The notes under the pieces are model-generated. The model searched no databases. It was not told the origin of the DNA and saw only the letters and a program-made list of their open reading frames with translations. Both the position numbers and the translations under genes were made by a program. Shown here in pieces: positions 21,370-32,238 of a stretch of DNA of 64,000 nucleotides. Position 1 is the stretch's first letter. Every line of letters begins with the position of its first letter. This stretch comes from Yersinia similis (GTDB taxonomy: Bacteria > Pseudomonadota > Gammaproteobacteria > Enterobacterales > Enterobacteriaceae): the NCBI RefSeq assembly GCF_001053095.1, contig NZ_CGBP01000012.1:1-64000 (forward strand), read 5' to 3'.

Positions 21370-22206
21370 TTATTGTACGGTTCTCGCGCTGTTGCGCGTA
21401 TCCCAAAATGCCATCAGTAGCCCAATAATCAAACCAGAAACATGAGCTGCATTGGCAATCGACAAGCCTAAAATATCGAAATACCCGGCTATCAGCCAGA
21501 GCACAGAAAAAGCCATCAAGCCACGGGGCAGTGAGATACCACGCTCGGGTGCGCGTTCACCGGTCAGCCAGACATAGCCCATTAAGGCGTAAACCACACC
21601 TGATAGGCCACCAAAGTTGGCACCGCTGAAGAGTGATTGCCCCCAGCCACTGAAGACGGCTGAGACGATAGTTAATACCAGCAATTTGCTGGTGCCAAGC
21701 CGTTTTTCCATCTGCCCGCCCAGATACCACCACCACATCAGGTTAAACAGGATGTGCAGCAGTGAAAAGTGCAGGAAGGCATGGCTGACCCAACGCCAGA
21801 TTTGTAGATACTGGCTGCTGTTATAGGGCCATGCCAGCCAGGACATTACCGCCATATCCCCCGCCATGAGCATCAGAATATAGATGGCAATACACAACAC
21901 CATCACGCTTAGAGTTAACGGCCCAGCCTGGCTGCGTAATGTTTGGAGGTAAGAAAAACGCTGATAGGGCAGATTTGAATTCACATTTCCGGCTTGCCAA
22001 CTGGCGGCCTGATAGCGTGGGTTAAGTGGATCCAGTAGAAATTGCTCCAACTCATGTTGGACGGCAGAAAGTTGCTCATCATCGGCCAACCAGATTTCAG
22101 CGCCTTGAGCGTCTGGCCGGATTTCTAATGCCACATGATGGGTGGCCATATAATCCACAAAGGCCTGCGCCAGACGTAGGTTAGAGATTACTATCACTCG
22201 AGTCAT
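21370..22206 (-). CDS. glpG: Rhomboid intramembrane serine protease GlpG
   Basis: GlpG cleaves transmembrane helices inside the inner membrane. The 278 residues comprise a cytoplasmic N-terminal domain (about 1-90) and a six-helix rhomboid core. The catalytic dyad is Ser202 in [12 protein letters not shown] and His255 in [10 protein letters not shown]; His151 and Asn155 in [10 protein letters not shown] correspond to the oxyanion region of E. coli GlpG. It sits between glpE (17 bases upstream) and glpR (35 bases downstream), the usual operon; its role in glycerol metabolism is not established despite the name. Confidence 0.97.
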   Translation of the reverse strand: MTRVIVISNLRLAQAFVDYMATHHVALEIRPDAQGAEIWLADDEQLSAVQHELEQFLLDPLNPRYQAASWQAGNVNSNLPYQRFSYLQTLRSQAGPLTLSVMVLCIAIYILMLMAGDMAVMSWLAWPYNSSQYLQIWRWVSHAFLHFSLLHILFNLMWWWYLGGQMEKRLGTSKLLVLTIVSAVFSGWGQSLFSGANFGGLSGVVYALMGYVWLTGERAPERGISLPRGLMAFSVLWLIAGYFDILGLSIANAAHVSGLIIGLLMAFWDTRNSARTVQ

Positions 22207-22223
22207 ATTATTTTATTTACCGT

Positions 22224-22553
22224 CTAACGAGATTCGCTGGCTATATCTTGCGGATAGCTTCTGGCCCAGGCTTCAAAACCGCCATCAATACTGTAAACCA
22301 CATCAAAGCCTTGTTGCAGTAAGTATTGAGCGGCACCTTTGCTGCTATTACCGTGATAGCACATCACCATCACCGGTTGATCAAAATCCGTTTGCTGCAT
22401 AAAAGTGTGCAGGCTGCCGTTGGTCAGATGGAAAGCGCCCGGTGCATGACCGGCTTCGTAACTTTGTGGATCGCGGATATCGACCAATGCTGTTTTACCC
22501 TCTTTCCAGCGGAGATAAGCCTGCTCAACACTGATTGCTTCAAATTGTTCCAT
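22224..22553 (-). CDS. glpE: Thiosulfate sulfurtransferase GlpE (single-domain rhodanese)
   Basis: GlpE transfers sulfane sulfur from thiosulfate to acceptors such as cyanide or thioredoxin. The protein is one rhodanese domain of 109 residues with the active-site loop around Cys65 ([11 protein letters not shown]). The start at 22553 ([16 protein letters not shown]) matches the family; the frame is open for 18 more codons upstream, which I leave out. It heads the leftward glpE-glpG-glpR operon and lies next to malT without the rtc genes found there in E. coli. Confidence 0.95.
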   Translation of the reverse strand: MEQFEAISVEQAYLRWKEGKTALVDIRDPQSYEAGHAPGAFHLTNGSLHTFMQQTDFDQPVMVMCYHGNSSKGAAQYLLQQGFDVVYSIDGGFEAWARSYPQDIASESR

Positions 22554-22920
22554 ACTGCTGATGACCCTTAATGACGATTGAATACGCAAGAGCGCCATTG
22601 TAATCAATTTATTGCCAATAAAGACCCATGAAATAAAGTGGTTATTAATCGGTTGCCAGCCTTTCAGAGAGGCCTCAGCGACGAATAAGAGATTACTGTT
22701 TACCAGAATGACACATTATCATTGATAAAAAGTTGTCTTGGTAAACCGTATCGTGGATAAATTATTCTCAGGGCGATTTATCAGCCATCTCTGGTTTTAT
22801 ACAAGAATGGTCTTATTTTAATCGACTGATTGTTAAACTTATTTAAACTGTCGTCTGATGCGGGCCACCATCTAATGGTCATGTCATAAAACACGTGACC
22901 ATAAAACACGTGTGCGCCCG
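22554..22920. other. Region between glpE and malT
   Basis: This 367-base gap upstream of glpE and downstream of malT holds no coding frame I trust. It should contain the glpE promoter. A 15-bp tandem duplication (CATAAAACACGTG at 22884-22896 and 22899-22911) lies next to the malT stop codon and includes the palindrome CACGTG twice; it has no T run and is not a convincing terminator. Confidence 0.5.
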
Positions 22921-25632
22921 TTAGACATATCCCATCATCTGCAATAAACGTTGGGCTTGTTGTACGGCTTCCTGCCGGTGAGCGACGCCCAATTTTTGAT
23001 ACAAATTACGGATATGCGTTTTTATCGTGGTGGCTGCAACATCCAGTTCATTGGCTATCTGGTCATTACTGTAGCCAGAATAAATCAGTCCCAATACTTG
23101 CCACTCCCGTTGTGTTAATGGGCTGGTCCGGATGAGTTCGGGGACGTGTGGATGAGTGAGCAATTTATCAACAAATATTTCGTCGAAATGCGCGAATTTA
23201 TGCCGGTGGTGCTGGTTAATATCCTTCAGAATACGCTGCGCTCGGTATTGTTCCAGTTCAGGTAAGGCATTGAGTTGGATCAGTTGGCGCAGTTGTTGCG
23301 CCATGGCTTCGCCCTCAATCACAAAATGGCTGATAAAACCGGTACGGTTGGCTAAGGTCAGTGATTCAATCAGCGCTTTCTGTGCCTCACCTTTGCGTTC
23401 TGTCTGCCAATAAAGCGTATTGCTTAACAGCAGGTTGCGGTTTAAGTCACTGGTCAGCCGTAAGCGGCGAGCATTCTCATTGAGTTCATCTAAGACCACT
23501 TCAGCCTCATCAAAACGGCCCAGTACTATCTGTACTCTGGCAATATTGCGCCACTGGCCCTGCAAAAAGTGGTTATCCGCCATGCCCGGTTTTTCTGTCT
23601 GGCGTAACCAGTTTGCAGCGGCCACCTTATCCCCGGTCATCTGCCAATGGATCACCCGTGGTTTATCCGCATTGGTTATCCAATCAAGGTGATACTGGCT
23701 ACCATGTTGCAGGGTTTCACAGCGCTGAATATACACGTTGGCGTTATCCAGATCGCCACGGGCCAGTGAACACTTCGCCAGCATCGCCAGACACTGTAAT
23801 TGTTGTTGTGGCTGATAGTTAGCCAGAATATCTATCCCCTTACGGGCCGCTTCTTCTGCCTCATCCAGCCGTGACCATGACCATAATACCTGGGAGCGGA
23901 TCCGCAGCAGGAACTCATGCATTGGCAGTTGCTCCAGATGCTGTTCACGTATTAATTCGAATGCCTTCTCTTGGGTCTCATAAGCGGCTTGCAGGAACCC
24001 CTGAGCAATCAGGATTTCACTTTGTTGCAGTAATGCCCATAAGGCGTAGTGATAGGCTTCGTGGCGACGGGCCATTTGTTCGGTTTGTTGCATCATCGGC
24101 AGTGCGCGGGCCAGTTCCCCTTTACAGTGATGGACTTCACCGGTCACGGAGGTGGCGACAATTCGGCTGTAATAGTGCGCCATTGGCAGATATTTCAGCG
24201 CATCGGTCGCCAATTTTTCAGCTTCATCTGGCTTACCCGCGTTGATAGCCACCTGAGCGCGCAACGCATCAAACTCAGCGCGTAAGATTTCATCAATCGG
24301 GATCTTACGTTCTTGCATGGCTAATTCTGCCTGCTCAATCAGAGTATTCACTTCACTGTAGCGGTGCTGACTTTGTGCCAGCCAGGCTTGTAGTAAGGCC
24401 AGTTCCGGGTTCTGGACTAAGAGCGGATACGGTAGGGCAGTCAGGCACTGTTCCAACAACGCCAATTCGCTGTGGTGAAATAACGACCAGGCATGTTGTA
24501 GCAAGATATCGCGTAGCATGCCGACGTCACCGGCTGCTAAGGCGTGGTGGATAGCCTCCGCCGGATAGCCAAGTGCCATCCAGCCCTCTGCCGCCGCGTG
24601 ATGTAATTCCGGCAGCTCCAAGGCTAATTCCCACTGGCAACGCTGGCGTAGGAAGGTGGCAAATAAGGGATGGAAACAGAACCATTCAGCACTGTCATCC
24701 ATACGATGAATAAACAAACCCTGGCGTTCCAGCTCTTCCAACAGTTGTTGCCCATTGTCTTCACCGGTCAGGCGAACAATTAGGGCATCGTTCATCGAGC
24801 GTAATACAGAGCAGCGTAGTAGAAAAGCACGGGCCTTACTATCGACCTGATCCAGTACTTCATCGACCAGATAATCCGACAGATGGCTGGCATTTAGCCC
24901 AGCCAGGCGCTTAGCCGATTTTTGTGCTGAGGAATTGGGTTGACGTGATGACAGGGCAATCAGTTGTAGTGCGGTCACCCAACCTTCGACTTCATCACAC
25001 AGGCGGCTACTGTCACCTTGCTCCAGTGGCGAAGACAGGCGACATTCGAAGAATTGCTGGGCTTCTTGATGATTGAACGCCAGTTGCTGCATCCCCAGTT
25101 CCAGCAGTTGATCACGCACTCGCAGGTTAGCAATACCCAGCGATGGCAAGGTCCGGGAGAGTATGATCAGCGTCAGGTTTTCCGGCTGGTGGCGCAAGAA
25201 AAAACGCATCGCTTCATGGATAGCATCATTGGTAATCAGATGATAGTCATCGATGACCAGATAAAGCGGGCCGTCCCAATTGGACAGCTCAATAAATAAT
25301 TGCGAGAACAACGCCGAGAGATTGGCATATTGATGTTTTTGGCTGAGTGCTTCACTTTTGCTGCAATGCCCGCCAGTCGCTAACTGTACGGCCGCGATCA
25401 GATAGGTGGCAAAGCGTTCTGGTTGGTTATCGCTTTCATCCAGAGAATACCAACCGAGGTTGGATTGGTCAGCTGCCCACTGGGCGATGAGTGTTGTTTT
25501 ACCGTACCCTGCCGGACAGTTAATTAACGTCAGCCGATAGTTAGCGACACTGGATAATTTAACCAGCAGGCGGTCACGTACTACGGTATTTTGCAGCCGT
25601 ACCGGGCGGCTCAGTTTGGATGGAATCAGCAT
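22921..25632 (-). CDS. malT: Maltose regulon transcriptional activator MalT
   Basis: MalT is the ATP- and maltotriose-dependent activator of the maltose regulon. The 903-residue STAND protein has an N-terminal NTPase domain with Walker A AGYGKTT (residues 41-47) and [11 protein letters not shown], a long central helical-repeat sensor region, and a C-terminal LuxR-type helix-turn-helix ([20 protein letters not shown] onward, ending [12 protein letters not shown]). The length is close to E. coli MalT (901 aa). It is divergent from malPQ across a 317-base region with probable MalT boxes. Confidence 0.98.
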   Translation of the reverse strand: MLIPSKLSRPVRLQNTVVRDRLLVKLSSVANYRLTLINCPAGYGKTTLIAQWAADQSNLGWYSLDESDNQPERFATYLIAAVQLATGGHCSKSEALSQKHQYANLSALFSQLFIELSNWDGPLYLVIDDYHLITNDAIHEAMRFFLRHQPENLTLIILSRTLPSLGIANLRVRDQLLELGMQQLAFNHQEAQQFFECRLSSPLEQGDSSRLCDEVEGWVTALQLIALSSRQPNSSAQKSAKRLAGLNASHLSDYLVDEVLDQVDSKARAFLLRCSVLRSMNDALIVRLTGEDNGQQLLEELERQGLFIHRMDDSAEWFCFHPLFATFLRQRCQWELALELPELHHAAAEGWMALGYPAEAIHHALAAGDVGMLRDILLQHAWSLFHHSELALLEQCLTALPYPLLVQNPELALLQAWLAQSQHRYSEVNTLIEQAELAMQERKIPIDEILRAEFDALRAQVAINAGKPDEAEKLATDALKYLPMAHYYSRIVATSVTGEVHHCKGELARALPMMQQTEQMARRHEAYHYALWALLQQSEILIAQGFLQAAYETQEKAFELIREQHLEQLPMHEFLLRIRSQVLWSWSRLDEAEEAARKGIDILANYQPQQQLQCLAMLAKCSLARGDLDNANVYIQRCETLQHGSQYHLDWITNADKPRVIHWQMTGDKVAAANWLRQTEKPGMADNHFLQGQWRNIARVQIVLGRFDEAEVVLDELNENARRLRLTSDLNRNLLLSNTLYWQTERKGEAQKALIESLTLANRTGFISHFVIEGEAMAQQLRQLIQLNALPELEQYRAQRILKDINQHHRHKFAHFDEIFVDKLLTHPHVPELIRTSPLTQREWQVLGLIYSGYSNDQIANELDVAATTIKTHIRNLYQKLGVAHRQEAVQQAQRLLQMMGYV

Positions 25633-25949
25633 TCTGTGTCCGCTGGAAAAGATATTTGGTTAGAAAAATCCCCAAGGGTTAACGTATCAATATGTCGGAA
25701 AAAGTGACAGGCATTCATAAGAGTAATTATTTTTAGCCCCGTAATTAATCATCACTGCTAAGGTCTGATAATGGTTGTATTAATGCAATAGCGTTAATGT
25801 TTCCTATGACTGTAAGTTGCTACGGATCACAATTTTAGCTACGCCCTGCGACTCCTCCCCAGCTAATCCCTCATCGGGATGATGCTCTTGCCAGTACTCA
25901 TTGGCAGGATACGGGTAAAATTACCCATTCACAGGATAGAGACCTCCCT
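25633..25949. promoter_or_regulatory. malT-malP divergent promoter region with MalT-box-like sites
   Basis: The MalT box consensus is GGGGAKGAGG. On the minus strand 25851-25860 reads GGGGAGGAGT (9 of 10). A weaker minus-strand match (CCCGATGAGG) and a plus-strand GGGATGATG lie in 25866-25884. Clustering 65-100 bases ahead of the malP start fits activation of malPQ. The spacing and exact sites would need comparison with the mapped E. coli malP promoter. Confidence 0.55.
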
Positions 25950-28355
25950 ATGTCACAGCCTATGCTTAAAAAGGACGATTTTCTGGCCGCCCTGACTCGC
26001 CAGTGGCAGCGCTTTGGCTTAACCTCCGCTCAGCAAATGACCCCGTATCAATGGTGGGAAGCTGTCAGCGCTGCGTTAGCCGAACAGTTATCTGCTCAGC
26101 CCGCACCGAGCAAGCCAAAAAATGTACAACGCCATGTTAACTATATTTCGATGGAGTTTTTAATTGGTCGTTTGACAGCTAATAACCTGATTAATCTGGG
26201 TTGGTATGACACGGTGGAAGCACTGTTAGCGGAGCAGCAGGTCAAGCTGAGTGATTTGTTAGAGCAGGAAACGGATCCGGCATTGGGCAACGGGGGCTTA
26301 GGGCGTTTGGCGGCTTGTTTTCTTGACTCAATGGCAACCGTTGAGCAACCGGCAACGGGCTATGGGCTGAATTATCAATATGGCCTGTTCCGCCAGTCTT
26401 TCCGTGAATGTAAACAGCAAGAAGCGCCGGATAATTGGCAGCGGGAGAGTTACCCGTGGTTCCGCCACAATGCGGCATTGGCCGTTGATGTGGGGTTTGG
26501 CGGTAATCTGGTCAAGCAAGCCGATGGCCGCCAATTATGGCGTCCGGCCTTTACCTTGCGCGGTGAAGCGTGGGATTTACCGGTGTTGGGTTTCCGTAAC
26601 GGCGTGACACAACCGCTACGTTTGTGGCAGGCGACGCACCAGCATCCGTTTGATTTAACCCTTTTTAACGATGGCAAATTCTTGCTGGCGGAACAAAATG
26701 GTGTTGAAGCAGAAAAACTGACCAAAGTACTGTACCCGAATGATAACCATCTGGCCGGCAAACGCCTGCGCCTGATGCAGCAATATTTCCAGTGTGCCTG
26801 TTCGGTCGCCGATATCTTGCGGAAGCACCATTTGGCGGGCCGTAAACTGGCTGAACTGCCGGACTATGAAGTTATTCAGCTCAACGATACCCACCCAACA
26901 ATCGCTATCCCAGAAATGCTGCGGGTACTGCTGGATGAGCATCAGCTCAGTTGGGATGCCGCTTGGGCGATTACCAGCAAAACATTCGCTTATACCAATC
27001 ATACGTTGATGCCAGAAGCCCTTGAATGCTGGGATGAAAAACTGGTACGCAGTTTGTTGCCACGCCATTTTGTCATCATCAAGCAGATCAATGCGCAGTT
27101 TAAAAAGCGGGTGAATAAACAGTGGCCAGGCAATGACGAAGTGTGGGCCAAACTGGCAGTACATCATAATAAACAGGTGCGGATGGCGAATCTGTGTGTG
27201 GTCAGCGGCTTTGCTGTCAACGGCGTCGCCCAGTTGCATTCGGATCTAATTATCAAAGATCTGTTCCCTGAGTATTACCAATTGTGGCCAAATAAATTCC
27301 ACAATGTAACGAATGGTATTACGCCGCGCCGTTGGTTGAAACAATGTAACCCGGCACTCTCTGGTTTGATTGATGACACCCTGAAAGTGGAGTGGGCCAA
27401 CGATCTGGATGTTTTGCAAGACTTGGAACCCTACGCTGAGGATCCGGCTTTCCGTCAGCGTTATCAGCAGATTAAGTATGATAACAAGGTTAAATTAGCG
27501 CATTACGTCAAGCGCGTTATGGGGCTGGTTATCAATCCCGACGCTATTTTTGACGTACAGATTAAACGGCTGCATGAATATAAACGTCAGCATTTGAATT
27601 TGTTGCATATCTTGTCGTTGTATCGTCAGATCCGTGACAACCCGGCACTGGATATCGCACCACGGGTGTTCCTGTTTGGTGCCAAAGCTGCACCAGGCTA
27701 TTATTTAGCCAAGAATATTATTTATGCGATTAATCAGGTTGCCGACAAGATCAACAATGATCCGATCGTTAAAGATCGTCTGAAAGTGGTGTTTATCCCC
27801 GACTATCGTGTTTCTGTCGCCGAATTGATGATCCCCGCAGCAGATGTATCTGAACAGATATCCACAGCAGGCAAAGAAGCCTCGGGTACCGGCAACATGA
27901 AAATGGCGCTAAATGGGGCGTTGACGGTTGGGACGCTGGACGGTGCTAACGTTGAAATCGCCGAGCAAGTGGGCGATGAGAATATCTTTATCTTTGGTCA
28001 CACGGTTGATCAAGTGAAAGCCATTCTGGCGAAGGGGTATCAGCCAAAGAAATACGTGAAAGCAGACCCACATCTGAAAAGTATTCTGGATGAATTGGCC
28101 AGTGGTGCGTTCAGTCAAGGTGATAAGCAGGCATTCGACATGATGTTGCACAGCTTATTAGAGGGGGGCGACCCTTATCTGGTATTGGCTGACTTTGCCT
28201 CCTACTGCCAGGCGCAGAAACAAATTGATGCGCTGTACCGTGATAAGGATGAGTGGACCCGCCGTGCCATTCTTAACACTGCCCGAGTCGGGATGTTCAG
28301 CTCTGACCGTTCTATTCGCGATTATCAACAGCGAATTTGGCAAGCCAAACGTTAA
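25950..28355 (+). CDS. malP: Maltodextrin phosphorylase
   Basis: MalP phosphorolyses maltodextrins to glucose-1-phosphate. The 801-residue GT35 protein shows [17 protein letters not shown] and [20 protein letters not shown] near the N-terminus and the pyridoxal-phosphate site [20 protein letters not shown] with Lys651. Position and malQ linkage separate it from GlgP: it heads malPQ, divergent from malT. The ribosome-binding site lies in GAGACCTCCCT, not a canonical one, which is noteworthy for a highly inducible gene. Confidence 0.98.
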   Translation: MSQPMLKKDDFLAALTRQWQRFGLTSAQQMTPYQWWEAVSAALAEQLSAQPAPSKPKNVQRHVNYISMEFLIGRLTANNLINLGWYDTVEALLAEQQVKLSDLLEQETDPALGNGGLGRLAACFLDSMATVEQPATGYGLNYQYGLFRQSFRECKQQEAPDNWQRESYPWFRHNAALAVDVGFGGNLVKQADGRQLWRPAFTLRGEAWDLPVLGFRNGVTQPLRLWQATHQHPFDLTLFNDGKFLLAEQNGVEAEKLTKVLYPNDNHLAGKRLRLMQQYFQCACSVADILRKHHLAGRKLAELPDYEVIQLNDTHPTIAIPEMLRVLLDEHQLSWDAAWAITSKTFAYTNHTLMPEALECWDEKLVRSLLPRHFVIIKQINAQFKKRVNKQWPGNDEVWAKLAVHHNKQVRMANLCVVSGFAVNGVAQLHSDLIIKDLFPEYYQLWPNKFHNVTNGITPRRWLKQCNPALSGLIDDTLKVEWANDLDVLQDLEPYAEDPAFRQRYQQIKYDNKVKLAHYVKRVMGLVINPDAIFDVQIKRLHEYKRQHLNLLHILSLYRQIRDNPALDIAPRVFLFGAKAAPGYYLAKNIIYAINQVADKINNDPIVKDRLKVVFIPDYRVSVAELMIPAADVSEQISTAGKEASGTGNMKMALNGALTVGTLDGANVEIAEQVGDENIFIFGHTVDQVKAILAKGYQPKKYVKADPHLKSILDELASGAFSQGDKQAFDMMLHSLLEGGDPYLVLADFASYCQAQKQIDALYRDKDEWTRRAILNTARVGMFSSDRSIRDYQQRIWQAKR

Positions 28356-28367
28356 GGAGAAGACTGC

Positions 28368-30464
28368 ATGGATCGTAAATCGCTCGATCAAGCAGCAACA
28401 CTGGCAGGGATAGCTGCCAGTTACATTAATGCTCATGGTAAACCGCAGGCGACGTTAGCGGAAACCAAAGAGCAGTTGTTGGCGGCCATGGGGCGCTCTC
28501 TTGATGCCCATGATACTCAGACAGCGAATACCCCTTTGCCGGTGGTCAAAGTGTTTACGTTTGGCAGCCCGATGCAATTGCCAATGGCAGGTTCTGGCGA
28601 TTATCACTGGCAGTTACAGACTGAGAACGGTGAGCTGCATCAGGGGCGTATCAGCGCGAAAAAAACGCTGACATTGCCTGCCTCTTTGCCGCTGGGTTAT
28701 CACCGTTTGATATTGGAACAAGATTTACAACAGTGGCAGTGTTCAATCATCGTTGCACCGAAGCGCTGCTACGAGCCTGACGCTTTATTGCAGGGAAAAA
28801 AACTGTGGGGGGCTTGCGTACAACTGTATACCCTGCGTTCCGAGCGTAATTGGGGTATCGGTGACTTTGGCGATTTAAAGCAGATGCTAGGGCAGGTTGG
28901 CGAGCGTGGTGGGTCCTTTATCGGTTTAAATCCTATTCATGCGTTATATCCAGCTAACCCGCATAGTGCTAGCCCCTACAGCCCGTCATCCCGGCGCTGG
29001 CTGAATGTGATTTACATCGACATCAATGGGGTCGAAGAGTTTCAGCAAAGTGAAGCCGCACAGCATTGGTGGCATCAAGCTGAGACACAACAGGCGTTGG
29101 CAAAAAGTCGGGAAAGCGAGTGGGTTGATTACCCGCTGGTTATGCAGCTTAAATTGGCGGCTTTGCGCTTATCCTTTCCACTGTTTACGGCCCGCAAAGC
29201 CAAAGATGCACGGGTGCAGGCATTCCGGCGCTTTGTTGAGCAAGGTGGGCGCAGTTTACATCAGCAGGCTGCATTTGATGCCCTACATGCGCATTTAAGT
29301 GAGCATGATCCGATGATGTGGGGCTGGCCAGTGTGGCCAGAAAAGTACCGTGATGGTCATAGTAGTGCGGTGGCTGATTTTTGTCGCGAACACGCTGACG
29401 AAGTGACGTTCTATCTGTGGTTGCAGTGGTTGGCAGCCAGTCAATTTGATGACTGCTTCCAGTCCAGCCAACAGCGGAAAATGCCGATTGGCCTGTATCG
29501 TGACTTGGCGGTGGGGGTTGCTGAAGGTGGCGCTGAAACCTGGTGTGACCGCGAGTTATATTGCTTGAAAGCATCAGTGGGTGCCCCGCCAGATATCTTG
29601 GGGCCATTAGGCCAGAACTGGGGGCTACCGCCGATGGACCCTCATGTCATGGTCGCGCGCGCGTATCAGCCTTTTATTGATTTACTGCGTGCCAATATGA
29701 CCAGTTGTGGTGCATTGCGCATCGACCATGTCATGGCATTATTACGCCTGTGGTGGATCCCCTATGGGCAGACTGCCGATCAGGGCGCTTATGTAAAATA
29801 CCCAGTGGATGATTTGCTGGCGGTATTAGCGCTGGAGAGTCAGCGCCATCATTGCATGGTGATTGGTGAGGATTTAGGCACGGTACCGGTGGAGATTGTG
29901 GGCAAGTTACGTGATAGCGGGGTGTATTCCTACAAGGTGCTCTATTTTGAGCATGACAGTGAGAATATCTTCCGTGCGCCACAGTCTTACCCGGTGCAGG
30001 CGATGGCGACCATCACGACTCATGATTTACCGACATTGCGCGGCTACTGGCAAAGTGATGATCTGACTTTGGGGAATAAACTGGGGTTATATCCGGATCA
30101 ACAGATATTGAAGCAGCTCTATCTTGACAGAGAGCGAGCCAAACAAGGGTTATTAGAAGGGTTGCATCGTTACGATTGTGTGCCAAAAAAAGTGGGTCAC
30201 AAAGCGGCACTGTTATCGATGAGCCCAGTACTGAACCGTGGTTTGCAGCGCTATGTTGCAGACAGCGCCAGTGCATTGTTGGGGTTACAACCAGAAGATT
30301 GGTTGGATATGGCAGCACCAGTGAATATCCCCGGTACCACTGACGAGTACCCTAACTGGCGACGTAAATTGTCAGCGTCTCTGGAAGAGATATTTGCCGA
30401 TAGCCAGGTTAACCGTTTATTGAAAGATTTGGATAAACGGCGCAAAAACGTTTCGGTTGGGTAA
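28368..30464 (+). CDS. malQ: 4-alpha-glucanotransferase (amylomaltase)
   Basis: MalQ transfers glucan chains between maltodextrins, releasing glucose and building substrates for MalP. The 698-residue GH77 enzyme has an N-terminal extension of about 140 residues typical of the E. coli type, then the barrel with Asp453 (LRIDHVMAL), Glu501 (VIGEDLGTVP) and Asp553 (TTHDLPTLRG) as the catalytic residues. AAGGAGA precedes the ATG and it is 12 bases after malP, so the two are one operon. Downstream is a composite ERIC element rather than a plain terminator. Confidence 0.97.
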   Translation: MDRKSLDQAATLAGIAASYINAHGKPQATLAETKEQLLAAMGRSLDAHDTQTANTPLPVVKVFTFGSPMQLPMAGSGDYHWQLQTENGELHQGRISAKKTLTLPASLPLGYHRLILEQDLQQWQCSIIVAPKRCYEPDALLQGKKLWGACVQLYTLRSERNWGIGDFGDLKQMLGQVGERGGSFIGLNPIHALYPANPHSASPYSPSSRRWLNVIYIDINGVEEFQQSEAAQHWWHQAETQQALAKSRESEWVDYPLVMQLKLAALRLSFPLFTARKAKDARVQAFRRFVEQGGRSLHQQAAFDALHAHLSEHDPMMWGWPVWPEKYRDGHSSAVADFCREHADEVTFYLWLQWLAASQFDDCFQSSQQRKMPIGLYRDLAVGVAEGGAETWCDRELYCLKASVGAPPDILGPLGQNWGLPPMDPHVMVARAYQPFIDLLRANMTSCGALRIDHVMALLRLWWIPYGQTADQGAYVKYPVDDLLAVLALESQRHHCMVIGEDLGTVPVEIVGKLRDSGVYSYKVLYFEHDSENIFRAPQSYPVQAMATITTHDLPTLRGYWQSDDLTLGNKLGLYPDQQILKQLYLDRERAKQGLLEGLHRYDCVPKKVGHKAALLSMSPVLNRGLQRYVADSASALLGLQPEDWLDMAAPVNIPGTTDEYPNWRRKLSASLEEIFADSQVNRLLKDLDKRRKNVSVG

Positions 30465-30478
30465 TATGGGTGGGGGTT

Positions 30479-30808
30479 TATACCCTAAATAATTCGAGTT
30501 GCAGGAAGGTGGCAAGGGAGAGGCAAACCGGTCAAAGACCGGTTTGGGAGGTTATTGACAAAGTGCCTGCAACGGAGAGAACAGGCAGCAAGCAAGCGAA
30601 GCCCGATGAGCTTATTTATATAAGGTCAACGACAAGTCAGTGATTCGGGTGAGCGCGCGCGGGTAACGCCGCTGTAGTGCCAGGTAAGAAAGAGACTACC
30701 TAAAGTCATTGGTGTTACAGCAAGGCAGTAAGCAAACGAAACCCGATAAGGAAGTGATTCGGGTGAGCAAGCGCAGGTAACGCCGCTGTAGCGCCAATGA
30801 CAAAGGGT
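30479..30808. repeat. Composite ERIC-type repeat downstream of malQ
   Basis: The left end TATACCCTAAATAATTCGAG continuing into TTGCAGGAAGGTGGCAAG is that of the ERIC consensus. An insert follows, containing a perfect hairpin (AAACCGGTC/GACCGGTTT, 30525-30545). Two successive copies of the ERIC core then occur: one around 30650 (AGTCAGTGATTCGGGTGAGC) and one around 30750 (GAAGTGATTCGGGTGAGCAA), each followed by GGTAACGCCGCTGTAG. The right end is GACAAAGGGTA. So this is a long element with an insert and a second partial unit; it fills the whole malQ-nfuA gap. Confidence 0.8.
30525..30545. terminator. Hairpin in the ERIC insert, possible malQ transcript end
   Basis: Nine perfectly paired bases with an AAA loop lie 60 bases after the malQ stop. 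No T run follows, so it may stabilise or process the mRNA rather than terminate it. Confidence 0.3.
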
Positions 30809-30815
30809 AAATTAA

Positions 30816-31391
30816 TTAGTAATAAGAGTGCTCGCCACGCTGATGCTCGGTCAGGTCTCTTACCCCTTTCAATTCTGGGAATTTCTGCAACAACTCTTTC
30901 TCGATGCCTTCTTTCAGTGTGACATCGACCATAGAACAACCGTTACAACCGCCGCCGAATTGCAGGATAGCCAAACCGTCTGGTGTGATTTCCATCAGTG
31001 TCACTCGGCCACCATGGCCAGCCAATTGTGGGTTAATCTGCGATTGCAGAACATACTCAACCCGTTCCATGAGTGGCGCGCTATCGTCTACTTTACGCAT
31101 TTTAGCGTTTGGTGCTTTCAAGGTTAACTGAGAGCCGAGCTGGTCAGTGACGAAATCTATTTCAGCGTCTTGTAGATAAGGTACGCTCAGTTCATCAACA
31201 TAGGCTGATAATTGCTCGAATTTCAGTTCGGTATCTGTTGCCTCAACCGCATCTGGTGGGCAATAGGAAACACCGCATTCAGCAGTTGGTGTCCCTGGAT
31301 TGATAACAAATACACGAATTTGGGTGCCTTCTTCTTGATTTGCCAACAGTTTGGCAAAATGAGATTGTGCTGCGTCTGTTATTGTGATCAT
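30816..31391 (-). CDS. nfuA: Fe-S biogenesis / carrier protein NfuA
   Basis: NfuA carries a 4Fe-4S cluster to client enzymes, notably under oxidative stress and iron limitation. The 191 residues comprise a degenerate A-type (IscA-like) domain (about 1-100) lacking the full set of cluster cysteines and a C-terminal Nfu domain with the cluster-binding CxxC in [18 protein letters not shown]. The length equals E. coli NfuA. It follows gntX on the same strand with about 60 bases between them, as in E. coli. Confidence 0.97.
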   Translation of the reverse strand: MITITDAAQSHFAKLLANQEEGTQIRVFVINPGTPTAECGVSYCPPDAVEATDTELKFEQLSAYVDELSVPYLQDAEIDFVTDQLGSQLTLKAPNAKMRKVDDSAPLMERVEYVLQSQINPQLAGHGGRVTLMEITPDGLAILQFGGGCNGCSMVDVTLKEGIEKELLQKFPELKGVRDLTEHQRGEHSYY

Positions 31392-31450
31392 GGCATCTGC
31401 TCAATAGTTGACTACTCTTGTCGGTTATAATACGCCCATTGCTGGGGTGA

Positions 31451-32152
31451 CTACAAGGTTCGGCAGACACACCAGATTTGTAATGAGGCAATACCTTGGG
31501 CCCACAGCAGATGGGCAATTTCATTTAGTGTACTACCTGTGGTGACAACATCATCCAGCAAGGCAATATGTTGCCCCCGTACTGACTCAGCACAACGAAA
31601 GATTCCGCGCACGTTCTTTCGCCGCTGTGCCGCCGTCAGTTGCCGTTGCGGTGGCGTAGCTTGTATACGCTGTAGCGTCAGTGGGGTGTAATCGCAACCA
31701 AGCCAGTGTGCCAGTGGACGAGCCAGTAGATCCGTTTGGTTGTATCCACGCCGCCAGCAGCGCCAATGATGTAGGGGGACACTGACGATCCGTTGTGGCT
31801 TGATGACCTTATCATTATTACGGCATCGGGTCTCCCGCCAGTGGCGTAACCATCGTAATAATAATAGACGAGCCAACACGGGGGCCAGTTGGGGGGCTCC
31901 ACCAAATTTGAGTTGTTTAATCAACCCGCTTAGTGGTGGGGCATAATCACCCACGAACATCATATGGTGCCAGCGCGGTGGTGCAATCAGACAGCGGCCA
32001 CAGCGCAGGAATGTGCTGGTGGAAGGTAAACCGCAGCAAGGGCAGCAGGGAGGTAACACCGGTAGATGACGCTGGCAGTAACAACAAATGCCGTGTCGGT
32101 TGTGATACAACGGTTGCTGGCATAGCCAACACTGGCTAACGATTGTTAGCAT
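31451..32152 (-). CDS. gntX: GntX/ComF-family phosphoribosyltransferase-like protein
   Basis: The N-terminal part is rich in cysteines in zinc-finger-like pairs (CWLCQQ, CCYCQRH, CCPCCGLP, CGRC), and the C-terminal half has the phosphoribosyltransferase signature ALLDDVVTTGSTLNEIA. In E. coli the gene was linked to gluconate use and DNA-based nutrition; homologues (ComF) serve natural transformation in other bacteria. I place the start at 32152 (MLTIVSQCWLC, 233 aa), two codons inside the longest frame, by comparison with the E. coli protein. It is divergent from bioH across about 86 bases. Confidence 0.9.
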   Translation of the reverse strand: MLTIVSQCWLCQQPLYHNRHGICCYCQRHLPVLPPCCPCCGLPSTSTFLRCGRCLIAPPRWHHMMFVGDYAPPLSGLIKQLKFGGAPQLAPVLARLLLLRWLRHWRETRCRNNDKVIKPQRIVSVPLHHWRCWRRGYNQTDLLARPLAHWLGCDYTPLTLQRIQATPPQRQLTAAQRRKNVRGIFRCAESVRGQHIALLDDVVTTGSTLNEIAHLLWAQGIASLQIWCVCRTL

Positions 32153-32238
32153 AGGCATCTTCCTTGATTTTAGTGCCCTTTTAGTGAGCTAAATCACCTG
32201 ACAGGGCTGTTATTATTATGGCGACAGGATATTACTGT

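Noticed and set aside
14103-28355. glgP and malP as a recent duplication
   Set aside because: Both are ancient, separate enterobacterial paralogues in their usual operons.
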